A stretch of DNA of 64,000 nt from Bacillus sp. FJAT-45350 (GCF_002335805.1 NZ_NISU01000001.1:2922079-2986078); one strand, 5' to 3'. Shown: positions 33,386-42,390, numbered from the stretch's first letter. Program-made: numbers and translations. The notes: a model not told the origin generated them from the letters alone.

Positions 33386-34234
33386 TTACATCATTTCTTG
33401 GTTCGAACTTCCCTCATTAGTACTTAACATTTCATATAACAGCCTTACTGCTTCTTGCTCATTTGTAGGAAGCCTTTCACAGTTTACATCTGGTAACATC
33501 CGAAATAGTCTTGAAATTCTCGGTAGGTGTAGTCTTGCCTTTCTAATTGAATCCTCATCTACTAATAACTCAGGTCCACCTACAGATAATATTTTTCCCT
33601 CCCTCATCAAAATGATAATATCTGCCCATGAAGCCGCGAAATCAACATCATGGGTGGAAAGCAATATTGTTTTTCCTAAAAAGTTTAACCCTTGTAGCAA
33701 CCCAGCCACCTCATCTTGCCCTTCAGGGTCAAGGTATGCCATCGGTTCATCTAAAATCACAATATCAGGTCTCATTGCTAATATCCCTGCAATCGCGACT
33801 CTCTTCTTCTGACCATAACTCAAATGATATGGCGCCTTCCCTTTAAATTCTCTCATTCCAACTGAACCTAGAGCTACTTCGCAAACCTCTTCTATTTCCT
33901 CTTCTGTTAATCCTAAATTTCGTGGACCAAACTGAACATCCTCCCACACAGTTCCCGAGAATACTTGGTCATCAGGGTCCTGAAACACCAACCCCACTTT
34001 CTGACGAATTGTTCGTACTGTTTTTTTATTTAAAGGGATTCCCATAATCGATATAGAGCCTTCTTGAGGAAATTTTAAACCATTTAGATGATGTAGCAGT
34101 GTAGACTTTCCAGCTCCATTAGGACCTAATAATGCCACCTTAGACCCTATTGGTATTTGCAGTGATAAACGGTCAACAGCCTTTGTTGTATCCGGATATT
34201 CATATACAATTTCTTTAATATCAATAGCATGCAC
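33386..34234 (-). CDS. cbiO: ECF transporter ATPase, CbiO/NikO type
   Basis: The 282-residue ABC ATPase shows Walker A GPNGAGKSTLLHHLNGL, Q-loop FQDPDDQVF, signature LSYGQKKRVAIAGILA and Walker B DIVILDEPMAYLD. The DPDDQ Q-loop and overall match are typical of cobalt/nickel ECF ATPases. The only other ECF genes here (38161-40878) lack an ATPase, so it probably energises that importer although it lies 4 kb away on the other strand. The start is GTG at 34234 after GAGGAGGGG. Confidence 0.88.
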   Translation of the reverse strand: MHAIDIKEIVYEYPDTTKAVDRLSLQIPIGSKVALLGPNGAGKSTLLHHLNGLKFPQEGSISIMGIPLNKKTVRTIRQKVGLVFQDPDDQVFSGTVWEDVQFGPRNLGLTEEEIEEVCEVALGSVGMREFKGKAPYHLSYGQKKRVAIAGILAMRPDIVILDEPMAYLDPEGQDEVAGLLQGLNFLGKTILLSTHDVDFAASWADIIILMREGKILSVGGPELLVDEDSIRKARLHLPRISRLFRMLPDVNCERLPTNEQEAVRLLYEMLSTNEGSSNQEMM

Positions 34235-34406
34235 TTCGATTACCCCTCCTCACAAGTTGTTCTATTCTTAACTTATAGTATGATTCAAGAAAAAATAACC
34301 TTTACTCCTCTTCCATAATAAAAGTGAGCTTGTCCCAAAGAAAACTACAAAAAAATGTGTTTTTATCTTTTCCACTCTTCCAAAAACATCGAATTTAAAG
34401 AATGGA

Positions 34407-34439
34407 GCCCTACTACGAGTGAGTCACTCGTAATAGGGC
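34407..34439. terminator. Hairpin downstream of the ureohydrolase gene
   Basis: GCCCTACTACGAGTGA and TCACTCGTAATAGGGC pair with one mismatch around a single base, between the ureohydrolase and cbiO. The rest of the gap 34235-34474 shows nothing recognisable. Confidence 0.6.
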
Positions 34440-34474
34440 GGTATGATATATAATAATTGTAATAGCACTATAGC

Positions 34475-35632
34475 TTACGTGAACTTTTTCCCAAGTTTCC
34501 CTGCATCAACCATTGAAGCTAATACATCAGCAATACAACGCGTACCTAATAATGCTGTTTGATCACTTACATCATATGGTGGAGAAACTTCAACTAATTC
34601 CATTCCACAAATACCTTCTCTAGCAACAATATCTAAGAATTCTAGACCTTCTCTTGGTAAAAAGCCTCCTGGTTCAGGCCAACCTGTACCTGGAACAAAA
34701 CCAGCATCAAAACTATCAATATCCACACTTAAATAGACTGCTTTCGCTCCTCCTTGCCACGCCTTCTCAAGAGCTATTTCAGCAACTTTCTTTACCCCTA
34801 ATCGCTGAATATCACCAATTGATATTGCTGTTGTGTTAAATTTACGTACATTTTGCACAGCTTCACGTGGTACTTGCCAGCCACCAATACCAACTTGAAC
34901 AAGATTTTCTGGCGGAGCATTCGGAATATTTGTCGCATGGAACCAAGGAGTCGTATGCATCCGTTCATCCATATCTTTTTCCTGTAAGTCCAAATGGCGA
35001 TCCATATGAATAATACCTACTTTACCATCAACGTTTTCCGCAATTGCCTTTAGACATGGATATCCAATGGCATGGTCTCCCCCTAACATGACAGGTAAAG
35101 TCCCTTGCGCAAATACATGAGAAACTGCTTTATAAATTTGGTCAAAGCTTTTCTCAATATTCGCTATTGTAAAGACATCACCAACATCACACATCTTCAA
35201 AGATTCAGCTAAATCGACGCCTTTTTCATAGCTATATGATGTATATAACTTTGAAATTCTTCTCATTGCCTCAGGACCAAACCTAGCACCCGCTCTGTAT
35301 GTCGTACCAATATCAAAAGGCACACCAATAAATGCCACATCATACTCCCCTACTTTACGTACGTCTTCTAAAAATGGAGTTCGCAAAAAAGTAGGAATAC
35401 CCGCATATGCAGGACGTGGCTCTCTCGTGAACGTGGAAATTGTACGATCTCCAATCGATGGAGCTGCTTCTAATCCGTACTTAAGGGATCTTTGAAGTAT
35501 TTTTTGATTTTCTACTTCAGGAATTTTGGCTTCCTTTTCAGCCTGCTCTATTCCAAGTAAGTCTGTATGACGATCACTTTCTAGAGCCTTTTTCTTCCTG
35601 AAGCTTAAGCCATGATTATCAAAAAAACCCAC
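34475..35632 (-). CDS. Agmatinase-family ureohydrolase, possibly Ni-dependent guanidine hydrolase
   Basis: The 385-residue enzyme has the dinuclear-metal ligands of the arginase/agmatinase fold: GGDHAIG (His), IIHMDRHLD (Asp, His, Asp) and LSVDIDSFDAGFVPGTG (two Asp). It departs from ordinary agmatinases in three ways. It has an N-terminal extension of about 75 residues, DRH instead of DAH in the second motif followed by DERMHTTPWFHATN, and PGTGWPEPGG. These traits and the length resemble guanidine hydrolases (GdmH/Sll1077 type), which need nickel. A nickel/cobalt ECF importer brackets the gene. Agmatinase or guanidinobutyrase remain alternatives. The start is GTG after GGAGGTGA. Confidence 0.8.
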   Translation of the reverse strand: MGFFDNHGLSFRKKKALESDRHTDLLGIEQAEKEAKIPEVENQKILQRSLKYGLEAAPSIGDRTISTFTREPRPAYAGIPTFLRTPFLEDVRKVGEYDVAFIGVPFDIGTTYRAGARFGPEAMRRISKLYTSYSYEKGVDLAESLKMCDVGDVFTIANIEKSFDQIYKAVSHVFAQGTLPVMLGGDHAIGYPCLKAIAENVDGKVGIIHMDRHLDLQEKDMDERMHTTPWFHATNIPNAPPENLVQVGIGGWQVPREAVQNVRKFNTTAISIGDIQRLGVKKVAEIALEKAWQGGAKAVYLSVDIDSFDAGFVPGTGWPEPGGFLPREGLEFLDIVAREGICGMELVEVSPPYDVSDQTALLGTRCIADVLASMVDAGKLGKKFT

Positions 35633-35827
35633 TACGTCACCTCCGTTTTGTTTTTCTTAGCTGCTAGTTCAAAGAATTACAAATTACTGCAACTCATCGT
35701 ATTTATATTCTAAAGAATTCCCTTCATTCCAAATTTCAACAAAATAACCAAGCTTACTAACTATTTTATTTTCACAAAGTAATAGAGAACTTTGACACAC
35801 ATGAATTGTCAGTCTTGAGTACAGCCT

Positions 35828-36265
35828 CTATACATCATCTAAGTTCTTTACATTTACTTTTTTTCTAACCTTGTTAGATTGAATTAATCGATGTAAATGA
35901 ATAATTAATATCCCATTTCGATAGGTAGCATCGACCATGTCATCACGTACAGGATATGGCAACTCAATTGACCGTTTAATAGTCCCTTGGGATATCTCTT
36001 CTTGAATTAATCGATACCCTTGGTAATCAAAGTGCAGTGTACCTCTTATTTCTAGCGTTCGTTGATAAACATAAATATCTACCTCTTCAAGCTTTAACCC
36101 CGGTAAAGATAATGTGCAAATAATTTCATTACCAGATTCATAAATATTCGCTCTCGCACTTCCGTTGTTATCAGATACTAAACCTTTAAATTCTGAAAAA
36201 AAATCATTCCCTAAAAAATCAGGTATTGAATCTTTCCAGTTCTTCATCGATCCTGATCTATCCAA
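35828..36265 (-). CDS. Hsp20/alpha-crystallin-type protein, paralogue 2 (CotM/CotP-like)
   Basis: The 145-residue protein parallels the one at 31919-32350 along its whole length: IICTLSLPGLKLEEVDIYVY, QRTLEIRGTLHFDYQGY, IKRSIELPYPVRDDMVDATY and GILIIHLHRLIQSNK. It is a short alpha-crystallin protein and probably part of the spore coat. The start is TTG at 36265 after GAGGGTGAT. An ATG at 36247 has a weaker site. Confidence 0.8.
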   Translation of the reverse strand: MDRSGSMKNWKDSIPDFLGNDFFSEFKGLVSDNNGSARANIYESGNEIICTLSLPGLKLEEVDIYVYQRTLEIRGTLHFDYQGYRLIQEEISQGTIKRSIELPYPVRDDMVDATYRNGILIIHLHRLIQSNKVRKKVNVKNLDDV

Positions 36266-36331
36266 TCACATCACCCTCTCCAACTGATAATTCATATTTA
36301 TGAAAATTAGGCAGTTGGAGTGCCTGGTTTA

Positions 36332-36886
36332 TTATTTTTTCCACTCACTTTTTAATATCCCATAAACGACAACATCCTCATATTTTCCTTTAATAAGCTG
36401 ATACTCTCGTAAATAACCTTCTATTTTAAAGTTATACTTTTTTAGTAATTTTAAAACAGGTTTATTCTTTCTAATCGTATAGGCATGAACCTTGTTTAAC
36501 TGAAGGACACGAAAGCCATAATCAACAATTGAAGGCAATAATTCAGTAGCATATTTCTTGCCCCAATGCCCACTAAGTATATTTCCACCAATTTCTGCAT
36601 GATCCGATACTCTGTCCCAGTTTCGAAAACCACACGTACCAATAAACTCTCCTGATTCCTTATGAATAATAGCCCACCTTATCGAATCGGTATTCACGTA
36701 TGGGTTAGTAATTTGCCTTATAAACTGTTCAGCCTCTTCCACGCTCTTCAAGCCATCACTATTATCAAAACGAATAACACCAGGATCAGAATAGAGGTTA
36801 TATATATGATATTTATCTATAATCTCTATATTTCTAACAATGAGATTTTTCGTTTCAAATTGAATAGAACTTGGTTTATCAAACAT
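36332..36886 (-). CDS. GNAT family N-acetyltransferase (RimJ/RimL type)
   Basis: The 184-residue protein has the RimJ/RimL-type GNAT fold: an N-terminal strand ETKNLIVRNIEIIDKYHIYN, GTCGFRNWDRVSDHAEIG, the acetyl-CoA loop region GHWGKKYATELLPSIVDYGF, and KVHAYTIRKNKPVLKLLKKYNF. The substrate cannot be predicted; protein N-termini or small molecules are possible. The ATG at 36886 has AGGA 13 bases upstream. An in-frame GTG at 36898 is only one base from it. Confidence 0.8.
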   Translation of the reverse strand: MFDKPSSIQFETKNLIVRNIEIIDKYHIYNLYSDPGVIRFDNSDGLKSVEEAEQFIRQITNPYVNTDSIRWAIIHKESGEFIGTCGFRNWDRVSDHAEIGGNILSGHWGKKYATELLPSIVDYGFRVLQLNKVHAYTIRKNKPVLKLLKKYNFKIEGYLREYQLIKGKYEDVVVYGILKSEWKK

Positions 36887-36966
36887 TGGTTCTAGCACAT
36901 CCTTACATATTCAAATATTTTAAAAAAGGGTGGCACTTATAATAAAGGCCACCCATCGAATAATCC

Positions 36967-37236
36967 TTACCAATATGGGTATGGCATAAATGCCATTGAT
37001 GCAATTGCCCCTAGACCAACTCCAAATAATGCACCTGCGCCAAAGCCCCAAAGAAACATTCCTGGTCCACCTGGTCCTGCCGGTGGTGGAGCAGCTCCAT
37101 CTAACGGTCGAAGATATACCTGTTCATAATCCACTCTTTCAATGATTCCTCTATGAACATTGCCATGAATATCTCTAATCTCTACCGCTCTACCTATACT
37201 TTTGTTACATAAATCATAATAATGACTTACAGACAT
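36967..37236 (-). CDS. Small membrane-associated protein with an Sm-like N-terminal segment
   Basis: The 89-residue protein has an N-terminal beta-rich part (GRAVEIRDIHGNVHRGIIER, VDYEQVYLRPL) that looks like a short Sm-like barrel. A proline/glycine linker and one hydrophobic segment follow (FLWGFGAGALFGVGLGAIAS), ending MPYPYW. Similar small proteins are known as uncharacterised Bacillus proteins; no function is claimed. A clear GAGGAGG lies upstream. The spore context suggests a coat or forespore role. Confidence 0.65.
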   Translation of the reverse strand: MSVSHYYDLCNKSIGRAVEIRDIHGNVHRGIIERVDYEQVYLRPLDGAAPPPAGPGGPGMFLWGFGAGALFGVGLGAIASMAFMPYPYW

Positions 37237-37543
37237 TGGTCATCCTCCTCAAATGCGTTATTAGTAATTAAAAAACGAAAGTAAACTCTCTTATGACAGT
37301 CAGATCGCCCCTTTCGTTATTCCTTATTAGCATATTGTGTTAGGTGTAATTTGGTTGGACATTTGTAATGCATCTCTAATTTTTTTAATAAATAGGCCTA
37401 CTGATACTGAGTTTCTGGTTACTTAGCCGTTTCTTTATTTTGTAGCTACCATACTCTGTAATAATTAGACTCTTTTCTAGAATGTTACTAATTAGAGTTG
37501 ATGAGATTATTTGTTAAGAAAATATGAATTATGGGAGGATACT
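37237..37543. other. Intergenic region without recognisable gene
   Basis: About 300 AT-rich bases lie between two divergent genes. Beyond the ribosome binding sites at either end (GAGGAGGATG on the minus strand, GGGAGGATACT on the plus strand) no hairpin, riboswitch or open frame with coding character was seen. It must contain both promoters. Confidence 0.5.
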
Positions 37544-37945
37544 ATGTTTCCACCAAGAGTAAGACAGCAAGGACCGTTTAATGGTAATAGTGGAATGGGA
37601 TTTAATCCCATGGGTTTTAATCCGTTCGAGCATCATAATCAATATATTCAAGAAGATAATCCATTTCGTAGAGACTTTTTCATGCCACAACAGCCACCTC
37701 AATCACAGCAAATACAAGGTCAAGGACAAATGCCTCAATCACAGCATTTTCAGGGGCAAGGACAAAATCCCCAAGTTCAACCATTCCAAGGACAAGGGCA
37801 GATGCCTCAAGGATTAAATTCACTTTTCCGAGATCAAAATGGAAATGTCGATTTAATGAAAATCGGAAACAACGTACAAAATGTAATGGGCGTTGTGAAC
37901 CAAGTTGGACCAATAATGAAAATGTTTAATGGTTTTTTCAGATAA
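37544..37945 (+). CDS. YppG-like Gln-rich spore-coat protein
   Basis: The 133-residue protein starts MFPPRVRQQGPFNG after GGGAGGATACT. A central low-complexity region repeats QGQGQMPQSQHF / QGQGQNPQVQPF / QGQGQMPQ about three times. The C terminus contains NVDLMKIGNNVQNVMG and VVNQVGPIMKMFNGFF, the pattern of YppG/VrrA-type coat proteins. The internal repeats probably vary in number. A terminator at 37994 follows. Confidence 0.7.
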   Translation: MFPPRVRQQGPFNGNSGMGFNPMGFNPFEHHNQYIQEDNPFRRDFFMPQQPPQSQQIQGQGQMPQSQHFQGQGQNPQVQPFQGQGQMPQGLNSLFRDQNGNVDLMKIGNNVQNVMGVVNQVGPIMKMFNGFFR

Positions 37946-37993
37946 TTTAAGAATCTCTCTTGTGAAGCAATAATGGCTTCGCACATTACTTTA

Positions 37994-38039
37994 AGGGGAC
38001 TGAAAAAGTGAAAACCACACTTTTTCAGTCCCCTCTTTT
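37994..38039 (+). terminator. Terminator after the YppG-like gene
   Basis: AGGGGACTGAAAAAGTG pairs with CACTTTTTCAGTCCCCT around AAAACCA, followed by CTTTT. Confidence 0.85.
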
Positions 38040-38160
38040 AACACAAGAGGTTTTTTTCATTTACATAATTTCGATATTAATAAGTAGAACGAATACTTGG
38101 TTTGTCCCTTCTATATAAATAATCTCAGTGTAGTATTCGTCTTTGAAAGGAGGGATTCAC

Positions 38161-38769
38161 GTGCATGTGGCGGATGGGGTACTTAGCGTAACTGTTGCAG
38201 CAGCCACAACTATTGGAGCATTCGGATTATTAGCTTATTCTCTTAAAGGGATTAAAGAGGATGAAATTCCAAAAATCAGCTTACTTACAGGCGCTTTTTT
38301 TGTATCCTCATTAATTAATATTCCTGTTGGTCCTACATCCATTCACCCTCTACTTAGTGGTTTTCTCGGCTTAACATTAGGAAGAAGAGCACCTATCGGA
38401 ATTTTTATCGGCCTACTTTTACAAGCTACTCTATTCCAACACGGAGGCTTAAGTACACTGGGGGCAAATACATTATTAATGTCCTTACCTGCGTATTTAG
38501 CTTTTGGGCTTGTTCAACTGTTTAAACAACTTCCTTATTTTATGAAAGGGTTTCTTGCTGGCTTTATCGGTGTATTAGTTGGAGTTTTCCTCTTGATTAC
38601 ATTACTTCTCTTTTCGGACCAACGCTATAACGATGGCATGTTTTCCGTCGTTAATATTGTATTTGTTTCCTATTTCCCACTTGCACTTCTCGAAGCAATT
38701 CTAACGGGTTTTTCAGTTAAATACTTATATTCCATACGACCAGCCTTCTTCGATCAGATGAAGTCATGA
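38161..38769 (+). CDS. cbiM: ECF transporter S component CbiM/NikM (nickel/cobalt)
   Basis: The start is GTG at 38161, giving MHVADGVLS, because the metal ligands of CbiM/NikM include Met1 and His2. A TTG 18 bases earlier overlaps the AAAGGAGG site. The 202-residue membrane protein has about six helices and the motif NIPVGPTSIHPLLSGFLGL, with the expected later histidine, and QATLFQHGGLSTLGAN. It should bind Ni2+ or Co2+ for uptake. It heads a four-gene operon followed by L-, K- and Q-type genes, which favours nickel. Confidence 0.92.
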   Translation: MHVADGVLSVTVAAATTIGAFGLLAYSLKGIKEDEIPKISLLTGAFFVSSLINIPVGPTSIHPLLSGFLGLTLGRRAPIGIFIGLLLQATLFQHGGLSTLGANTLLMSLPAYLAFGLVQLFKQLPYFMKGFLAGFIGVLVGVFLLITLLLFSDQRYNDGMFSVVNIVFVSYFPLALLEAILTGFSVKYLYSIRPAFFDQMKS

Positions 38770-38789
38770 ATAGGGGTTGATTCAAACAA

Positions 38790-39209
38790 ATGTTACTAAA
38801 AAAAAGACTCCTTATTAGTTTGTTTACCTGTACTTTAATACTATCTTTCTTCATTGTAGATCTTGCTCATGCCCACCGGATGCTCGTTGAAGTCAAGGAA
38901 GATTCTATACATGTTCGGTACGATGATGGTACAAATGCAGAACTAGCGGTTGTCTCTGGTTACGATGAGGAGCATAATTTACTTTTTGAAGGAACAGTTA
39001 ATGAAGATGGTTACTATGAACTAGAACCTAGATTAGATATAGCTAGAATTACAGCCGACGATGGTATAGGACACCGAGCATCATGGTCTAACGAACAAGA
39101 GCAAAACACAGAAAGTAACTTAGACCAAATCCCCCTCTTAATTAGAGCCCTTCTTGGAATCTCTATTTTGGTATTTATCGCTAGTTTCTTTTTCTATCGC
39201 AGAAAGTAA
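38790..39209 (+). CDS. NikL-like accessory component of the ECF metal transporter
   Basis: The 139-residue protein has a signal peptide ending in DLAHAHRM, an extracytoplasmic beta-rich domain (MLVEVKEDSIHVRYDDGTNA) and one C-terminal membrane helix (about residues 112-134) ending in RRK. Small proteins of this layout (NikL) accompany NikM in NikKLMQ nickel ECF systems and are needed for activity in described cases. It lies 20 bases after cbiM. The assignment rests on layout and context. Confidence 0.7.
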   Translation: MLLKKRLLISLFTCTLILSFFIVDLAHAHRMLVEVKEDSIHVRYDDGTNAELAVVSGYDEEHNLLFEGTVNEDGYYELEPRLDIARITADDGIGHRASWSNEQEQNTESNLDQIPLLIRALLGISILVFIASFFFYRRK

Positions 39210-39245
39210 CACTTATATATCTTATTAAAAAGGAGAGCTATTCTA

Positions 39246-40112
39246 ATGAAAAAATTTATACTTACGTTACTATTTTCATTCCTATTGCTAGGTGTGTTTA
39301 TCCCTACTGCAACAGCACATGAGCTTTTTATTGAGGTTAAGGAAGATTACAACTCTGATGAAATACAGGTTGATGTACTTTGGGGGCACTTACGAGACTT
39401 CTTAGATAACGCAAACCATGAAAACTATGAATTATTCGTACGTTATCCTAGCGGGGAAGTAGAACAATTACCTTTAGAAAGTATAGGAGTTCAAGCAAGA
39501 GCCTATCTTACACCTGTTGAAGAGGGTGAATATATTTTCTGGGCTGAACGAAAACCTAGTCTTTATTCCCCAAGTGAAGACGTCACAATTCTAAGTAAAC
39601 AAATGGCAAAAAATGTATACCAAGTAGGCACAGGTAGTCAACCCGACTCTGAGCCAATTCACATGCTATTAGAAGTTATTCCAACTAATGGTTTAACCAC
39701 TTTCTCTACAGGTACTTTTAGCGGAACTGTATTATATGAAGGAGCTGCCTCTCCTACTACTCTAATTAGCGCCTATGGTCCTAATGGTGAAATATTAGAA
39801 ACTGAAACAAACGAGGATGGAACATTTGAACTACCATTTGACTCAGTTGGCGACTGGCTTGTAAAGGCTAATGTTCAAACAGACGAGGAAGGTCAACTAG
39901 ACGGGGAAGATTATCAACAAATTAGTCGTACATCCACACTCATTATTAACACAACAACTGACGAAGAGGTAAGTGAAGCCATTACACCTAAAGCTGACAC
40001 GTCTTCAGAAACGACTACGACTACAGAAACTTCAACAAGCATCTTAACATTCATTATCGGCTTTCTATTGGGAGCATCGGTTATCTTTTTAGCGGCAAGG
40101 AAAAAACGCTAG
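39246..40112 (+). CDS. NikK-like DUF4198 accessory component of the ECF metal transporter
   Basis: The 288-residue protein has a signal peptide (cleavage near TATAHELF) and a DUF4198-type domain starting HELFIEVKEDYNSDEIQVDV. A carboxypeptidase-regulatory-like beta domain (GTFSGTVLYEGAASPTTLI) and a Thr/Ser-rich stalk follow, ending in a C-terminal membrane helix (ILTFIIGFLLGASVIFLAA) with KKR. It matches the NikK accessory proteins of nickel ECF importers. The N-terminal His after signal cleavage could bind metal, which is inference. Confidence 0.75.
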   Translation: MKKFILTLLFSFLLLGVFIPTATAHELFIEVKEDYNSDEIQVDVLWGHLRDFLDNANHENYELFVRYPSGEVEQLPLESIGVQARAYLTPVEEGEYIFWAERKPSLYSPSEDVTILSKQMAKNVYQVGTGSQPDSEPIHMLLEVIPTNGLTTFSTGTFSGTVLYEGAASPTTLISAYGPNGEILETETNEDGTFELPFDSVGDWLVKANVQTDEEGQLDGEDYQQISRTSTLIINTTTDEEVSEAITPKADTSSETTTTTETSTSILTFIIGFLLGASVIFLAARKKR

Positions 40113-40131
40113 AAAAAAACGGAGGAACGTC

Positions 40132-40878
40132 ATGCCAAATTATCAAGAGGACATTCAATATGAATTCGAGGGTATCTCCAAGTGGGCACTTGCATGGGAG
40201 TCTAGAGCGAAGTTAATAGCTGCCATCCTTTTTATCTTTGGTGTTATCAGCCTTACTTCCACAACGTTTGCTTTAATTGCTTACACTACAACTGTACTTT
40301 CTGCAATAATGATGGGCATTAAAATTATCACGTTATTAACTAGATATTTATTAATTGCGCCATTTGTCTTACTAATGACGATTCCTCTTGTGTTTGGTGG
40401 CGGATTTCCACTCGATCCAGATCGTGTTTCTTTTGCATTATTGATCATTTTAAAAGCTGTAACTTCCATGACTATCATTACAATGATTTTAGAAACCCAA
40501 TCAGTTGATCAGTTTATGAAAAGCCTCGCAGATTTAAAAGTACCACCAATTATGATTACTGTTCTACTATTATCATATCGCTATGTTTACTTATTTTTAG
40601 ACGATATTCAAAAAATGCAACTCGCTCTCAAAACTCGCTTTTTTAAAGGGGGCGTTAGCATCAAAAATTTAAAGGTATATGGTCAACTAACAGGCTGTTT
40701 ATTAATTAAGTCCCTCGACCGCTCGGAAAAGATTTATAATGCGATGGCATCTCGTGGCTTTAATGGTACCTTACGCTTTAAAGAATCAAGTAGCATTAGT
40801 AGCGTGGACATTTGGAAAACTACTATCTCTATTCTTTTTATAGGAGCATTAATCGTAACAGAAAGATTATATTTCTAG
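40132..40878 (+). CDS. cbiQ: ECF transporter T component CbiQ/NikQ
   Basis: The 248-residue membrane protein is the EcfT-type transmembrane coupling component. It has about five helices and the coupling-helix Ala/Ser-Arg-Gly motifs in ALKTRFFKGG and YNAMASRGFNG. It is the last gene of the cbiM-nikL-nikK-cbiQ operon. No ATPase follows; the CbiO at 33386-34234 is the obvious partner. It ends at a terminator shared with the permease gene. Confidence 0.9.
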   Translation: MPNYQEDIQYEFEGISKWALAWESRAKLIAAILFIFGVISLTSTTFALIAYTTTVLSAIMMGIKIITLLTRYLLIAPFVLLMTIPLVFGGGFPLDPDRVSFALLIILKAVTSMTIITMILETQSVDQFMKSLADLKVPPIMITVLLLSYRYVYLFLDDIQKMQLALKTRFFKGGVSIKNLKVYGQLTGCLLIKSLDRSEKIYNAMASRGFNGTLRFKESSSISSVDIWKTTISILFIGALIVTERLYF

Positions 40879-40883
40879 GAACG

Positions 40884-40919
40884 AAAAAAGGTTATGGCAC
40901 AAAGCCATAACCTTTTTTC
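40884..40919. terminator. Bidirectional terminator between cbiQ and pbuG
   Basis: AAAAAAGGTTATGGC and GCCATAACCTTTTTT form a 15-bp stem around ACAAA. Confidence 0.92.
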
Positions 40920-40927
40920 TGTATAAA

Positions 40928-42229
40928 TTAATGTAAGAAAATCAAGTACGAAAGGAATACAAAGAATAAACCATACATAATTGGATGAACATCTTTGCCC
41001 TTCCCTTTAACTACCATTGTTAATGGATAGAAAACAAAACCAAGAGCTATACCTGTTGCAATACTATAAGTTAAGGGCATTGTGATGATTGTTAAGAAAG
41101 CTGGCACTGCAATCTCAAACCTTTTCCAATCGATTAATCCTAGAGACGATGTCATTAAGATCCCTACAATAATTAATGCCGCTGCGGTTACTTCCTGTGT
41201 TACTACTCCTAATAATGGAGAGAAGAATAGTGCAATTAAAAACAGAATTCCTGTTACAACAGAAGCAAACCCTGTACGTCCACCAGCAGCTACACCAGAT
41301 GATGACTCAATATAAGCCGTCGTTGTTGATGTACCTAGAATTGCACCAATTGATGTTGCTGAAGAATCAGCGATTAATGCTTTACCTGCACGAGGAAGCT
41401 TATTATCTTTTACAAACCCAGCTTGGTTTGCTACTGCATATAACGTACCTGCTGTATCAAAGAAATCTACGAATAAGAAAGTTAATACAACTACTAATAA
41501 CTGAATAGTAAAAACTTGTTCAAACGTAATATCTGTAAATAAGGCACCAAATGTTGGAGCTAAACTTGGAACAGAACCTACAATTGCCTCAGGTGGTTGA
41601 ATGATACCGAAAACAATACCCGCAATTGACGTAATGATCATTCCGTAGAAAATACCGCCTTTATATCCACGAACCATAAAGATTACTGTAACTACTAAAC
41701 CAAACACCGCTAAAACCGTAGTTGGAGCAGTCATGTTTCCAAGTGTAACTGCTGTTGCTTCATAAGGTACAACAATTCCTGCATTTTTTAAACCGATAAA
41801 AGCAATAAATAACCCAATACCCGCTGCAGCTGCATACTTTAACTCTGCAGGGATAGCATTTATAATAGTTTCACGAATTTTAAAAACTGTAATTAAAATA
41901 AAGATTATTCCTGAGAAAAATACACCTAGTAACGCAACTTGCCATTCAATTCCCATTCCTAATACTACAGAATAAGCAAAGAATGCATTTAATCCCATTC
42001 CAGGAGCTAATGCAATAGGGTACTTAGCAAGTACGCCCATGATGATTGTACCAATCGCTGCTGCTAATGCAGTAGCTGTAAATACTGCTCCAATATCCAT
42101 CCCCGCATCTGCAAGAATCAATGGGTTAACAAAAAGAATATACGCCATTGCCAAAAATGTTGTTAAACCCGCAACCGTCTCCTGACGATAGCCTGTCCCA
42201 TGTTCCTTAAAACCGAAATAACGATCCAT
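40928..42229 (-). CDS. pbuG: NCS2/AzgA-type hypoxanthine/guanine permease (PbuG-like)
   Basis: The 433-residue permease has about 12-14 membrane segments and AzgA-subfamily features: the start DRYFGFKEHGTGYRQETVAG with LTTFLAMAYILFVNP, GMGLNAFFAYSVV and LFVDFFDTAGTLYAVANQAG. It should import hypoxanthine and guanine by proton symport. A purine riboswitch, a terminator and a promoter with PurBox-like sites precede it, consistent with repression when purines are plentiful. The next gene upstream is guaA. Confidence 0.92.
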   Translation of the reverse strand: MDRYFGFKEHGTGYRQETVAGLTTFLAMAYILFVNPLILADAGMDIGAVFTATALAAAIGTIIMGVLAKYPIALAPGMGLNAFFAYSVVLGMGIEWQVALLGVFFSGIIFILITVFKIRETIINAIPAELKYAAAAGIGLFIAFIGLKNAGIVVPYEATAVTLGNMTAPTTVLAVFGLVVTVIFMVRGYKGGIFYGMIITSIAGIVFGIIQPPEAIVGSVPSLAPTFGALFTDITFEQVFTIQLLVVVLTFLFVDFFDTAGTLYAVANQAGFVKDNKLPRAGKALIADSSATSIGAILGTSTTTAYIESSSGVAAGGRTGFASVVTGILFLIALFFSPLLGVVTQEVTAAALIIVGILMTSSLGLIDWKRFEIAVPAFLTIITMPLTYSIATGIALGFVFYPLTMVVKGKGKDVHPIMYGLFFVFLSYLIFLH

Positions 42230-42286
42230 TTTAAAATTGTTCCTCCCTTAAGTAAATAAAAGTATTTTGCCAGATTAAAAGGATCT

Positions 42287-42327
42287 AAAAAGCTCTAGGT
42301 AGACACTCCTACCTAGAGCTTTTTACG
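42287..42327 (-). terminator. Attenuator terminator in the pbuG leader
   Basis: AAAAAGCTCTAGGTA and TACCTAGAGCTTTTT pair over 15 bp around an 8-base loop, and on the minus strand the stem ends in a T run. It lies between the purine aptamer and pbuG. Confidence 0.88.
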
Positions 42328-42390
42328 ACAAAAAATCTGGATTGTTTATGTATAGTATCGCAAAACACCATACGTAAGTAATCCCAATTT

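Noticed and set aside
35633-35827. Guanidine (ykkC-type) riboswitch upstream of the ureohydrolase
   Set aside because: The conserved purine-rich loops of known guanidine riboswitches were not found on the minus strand in this gap.
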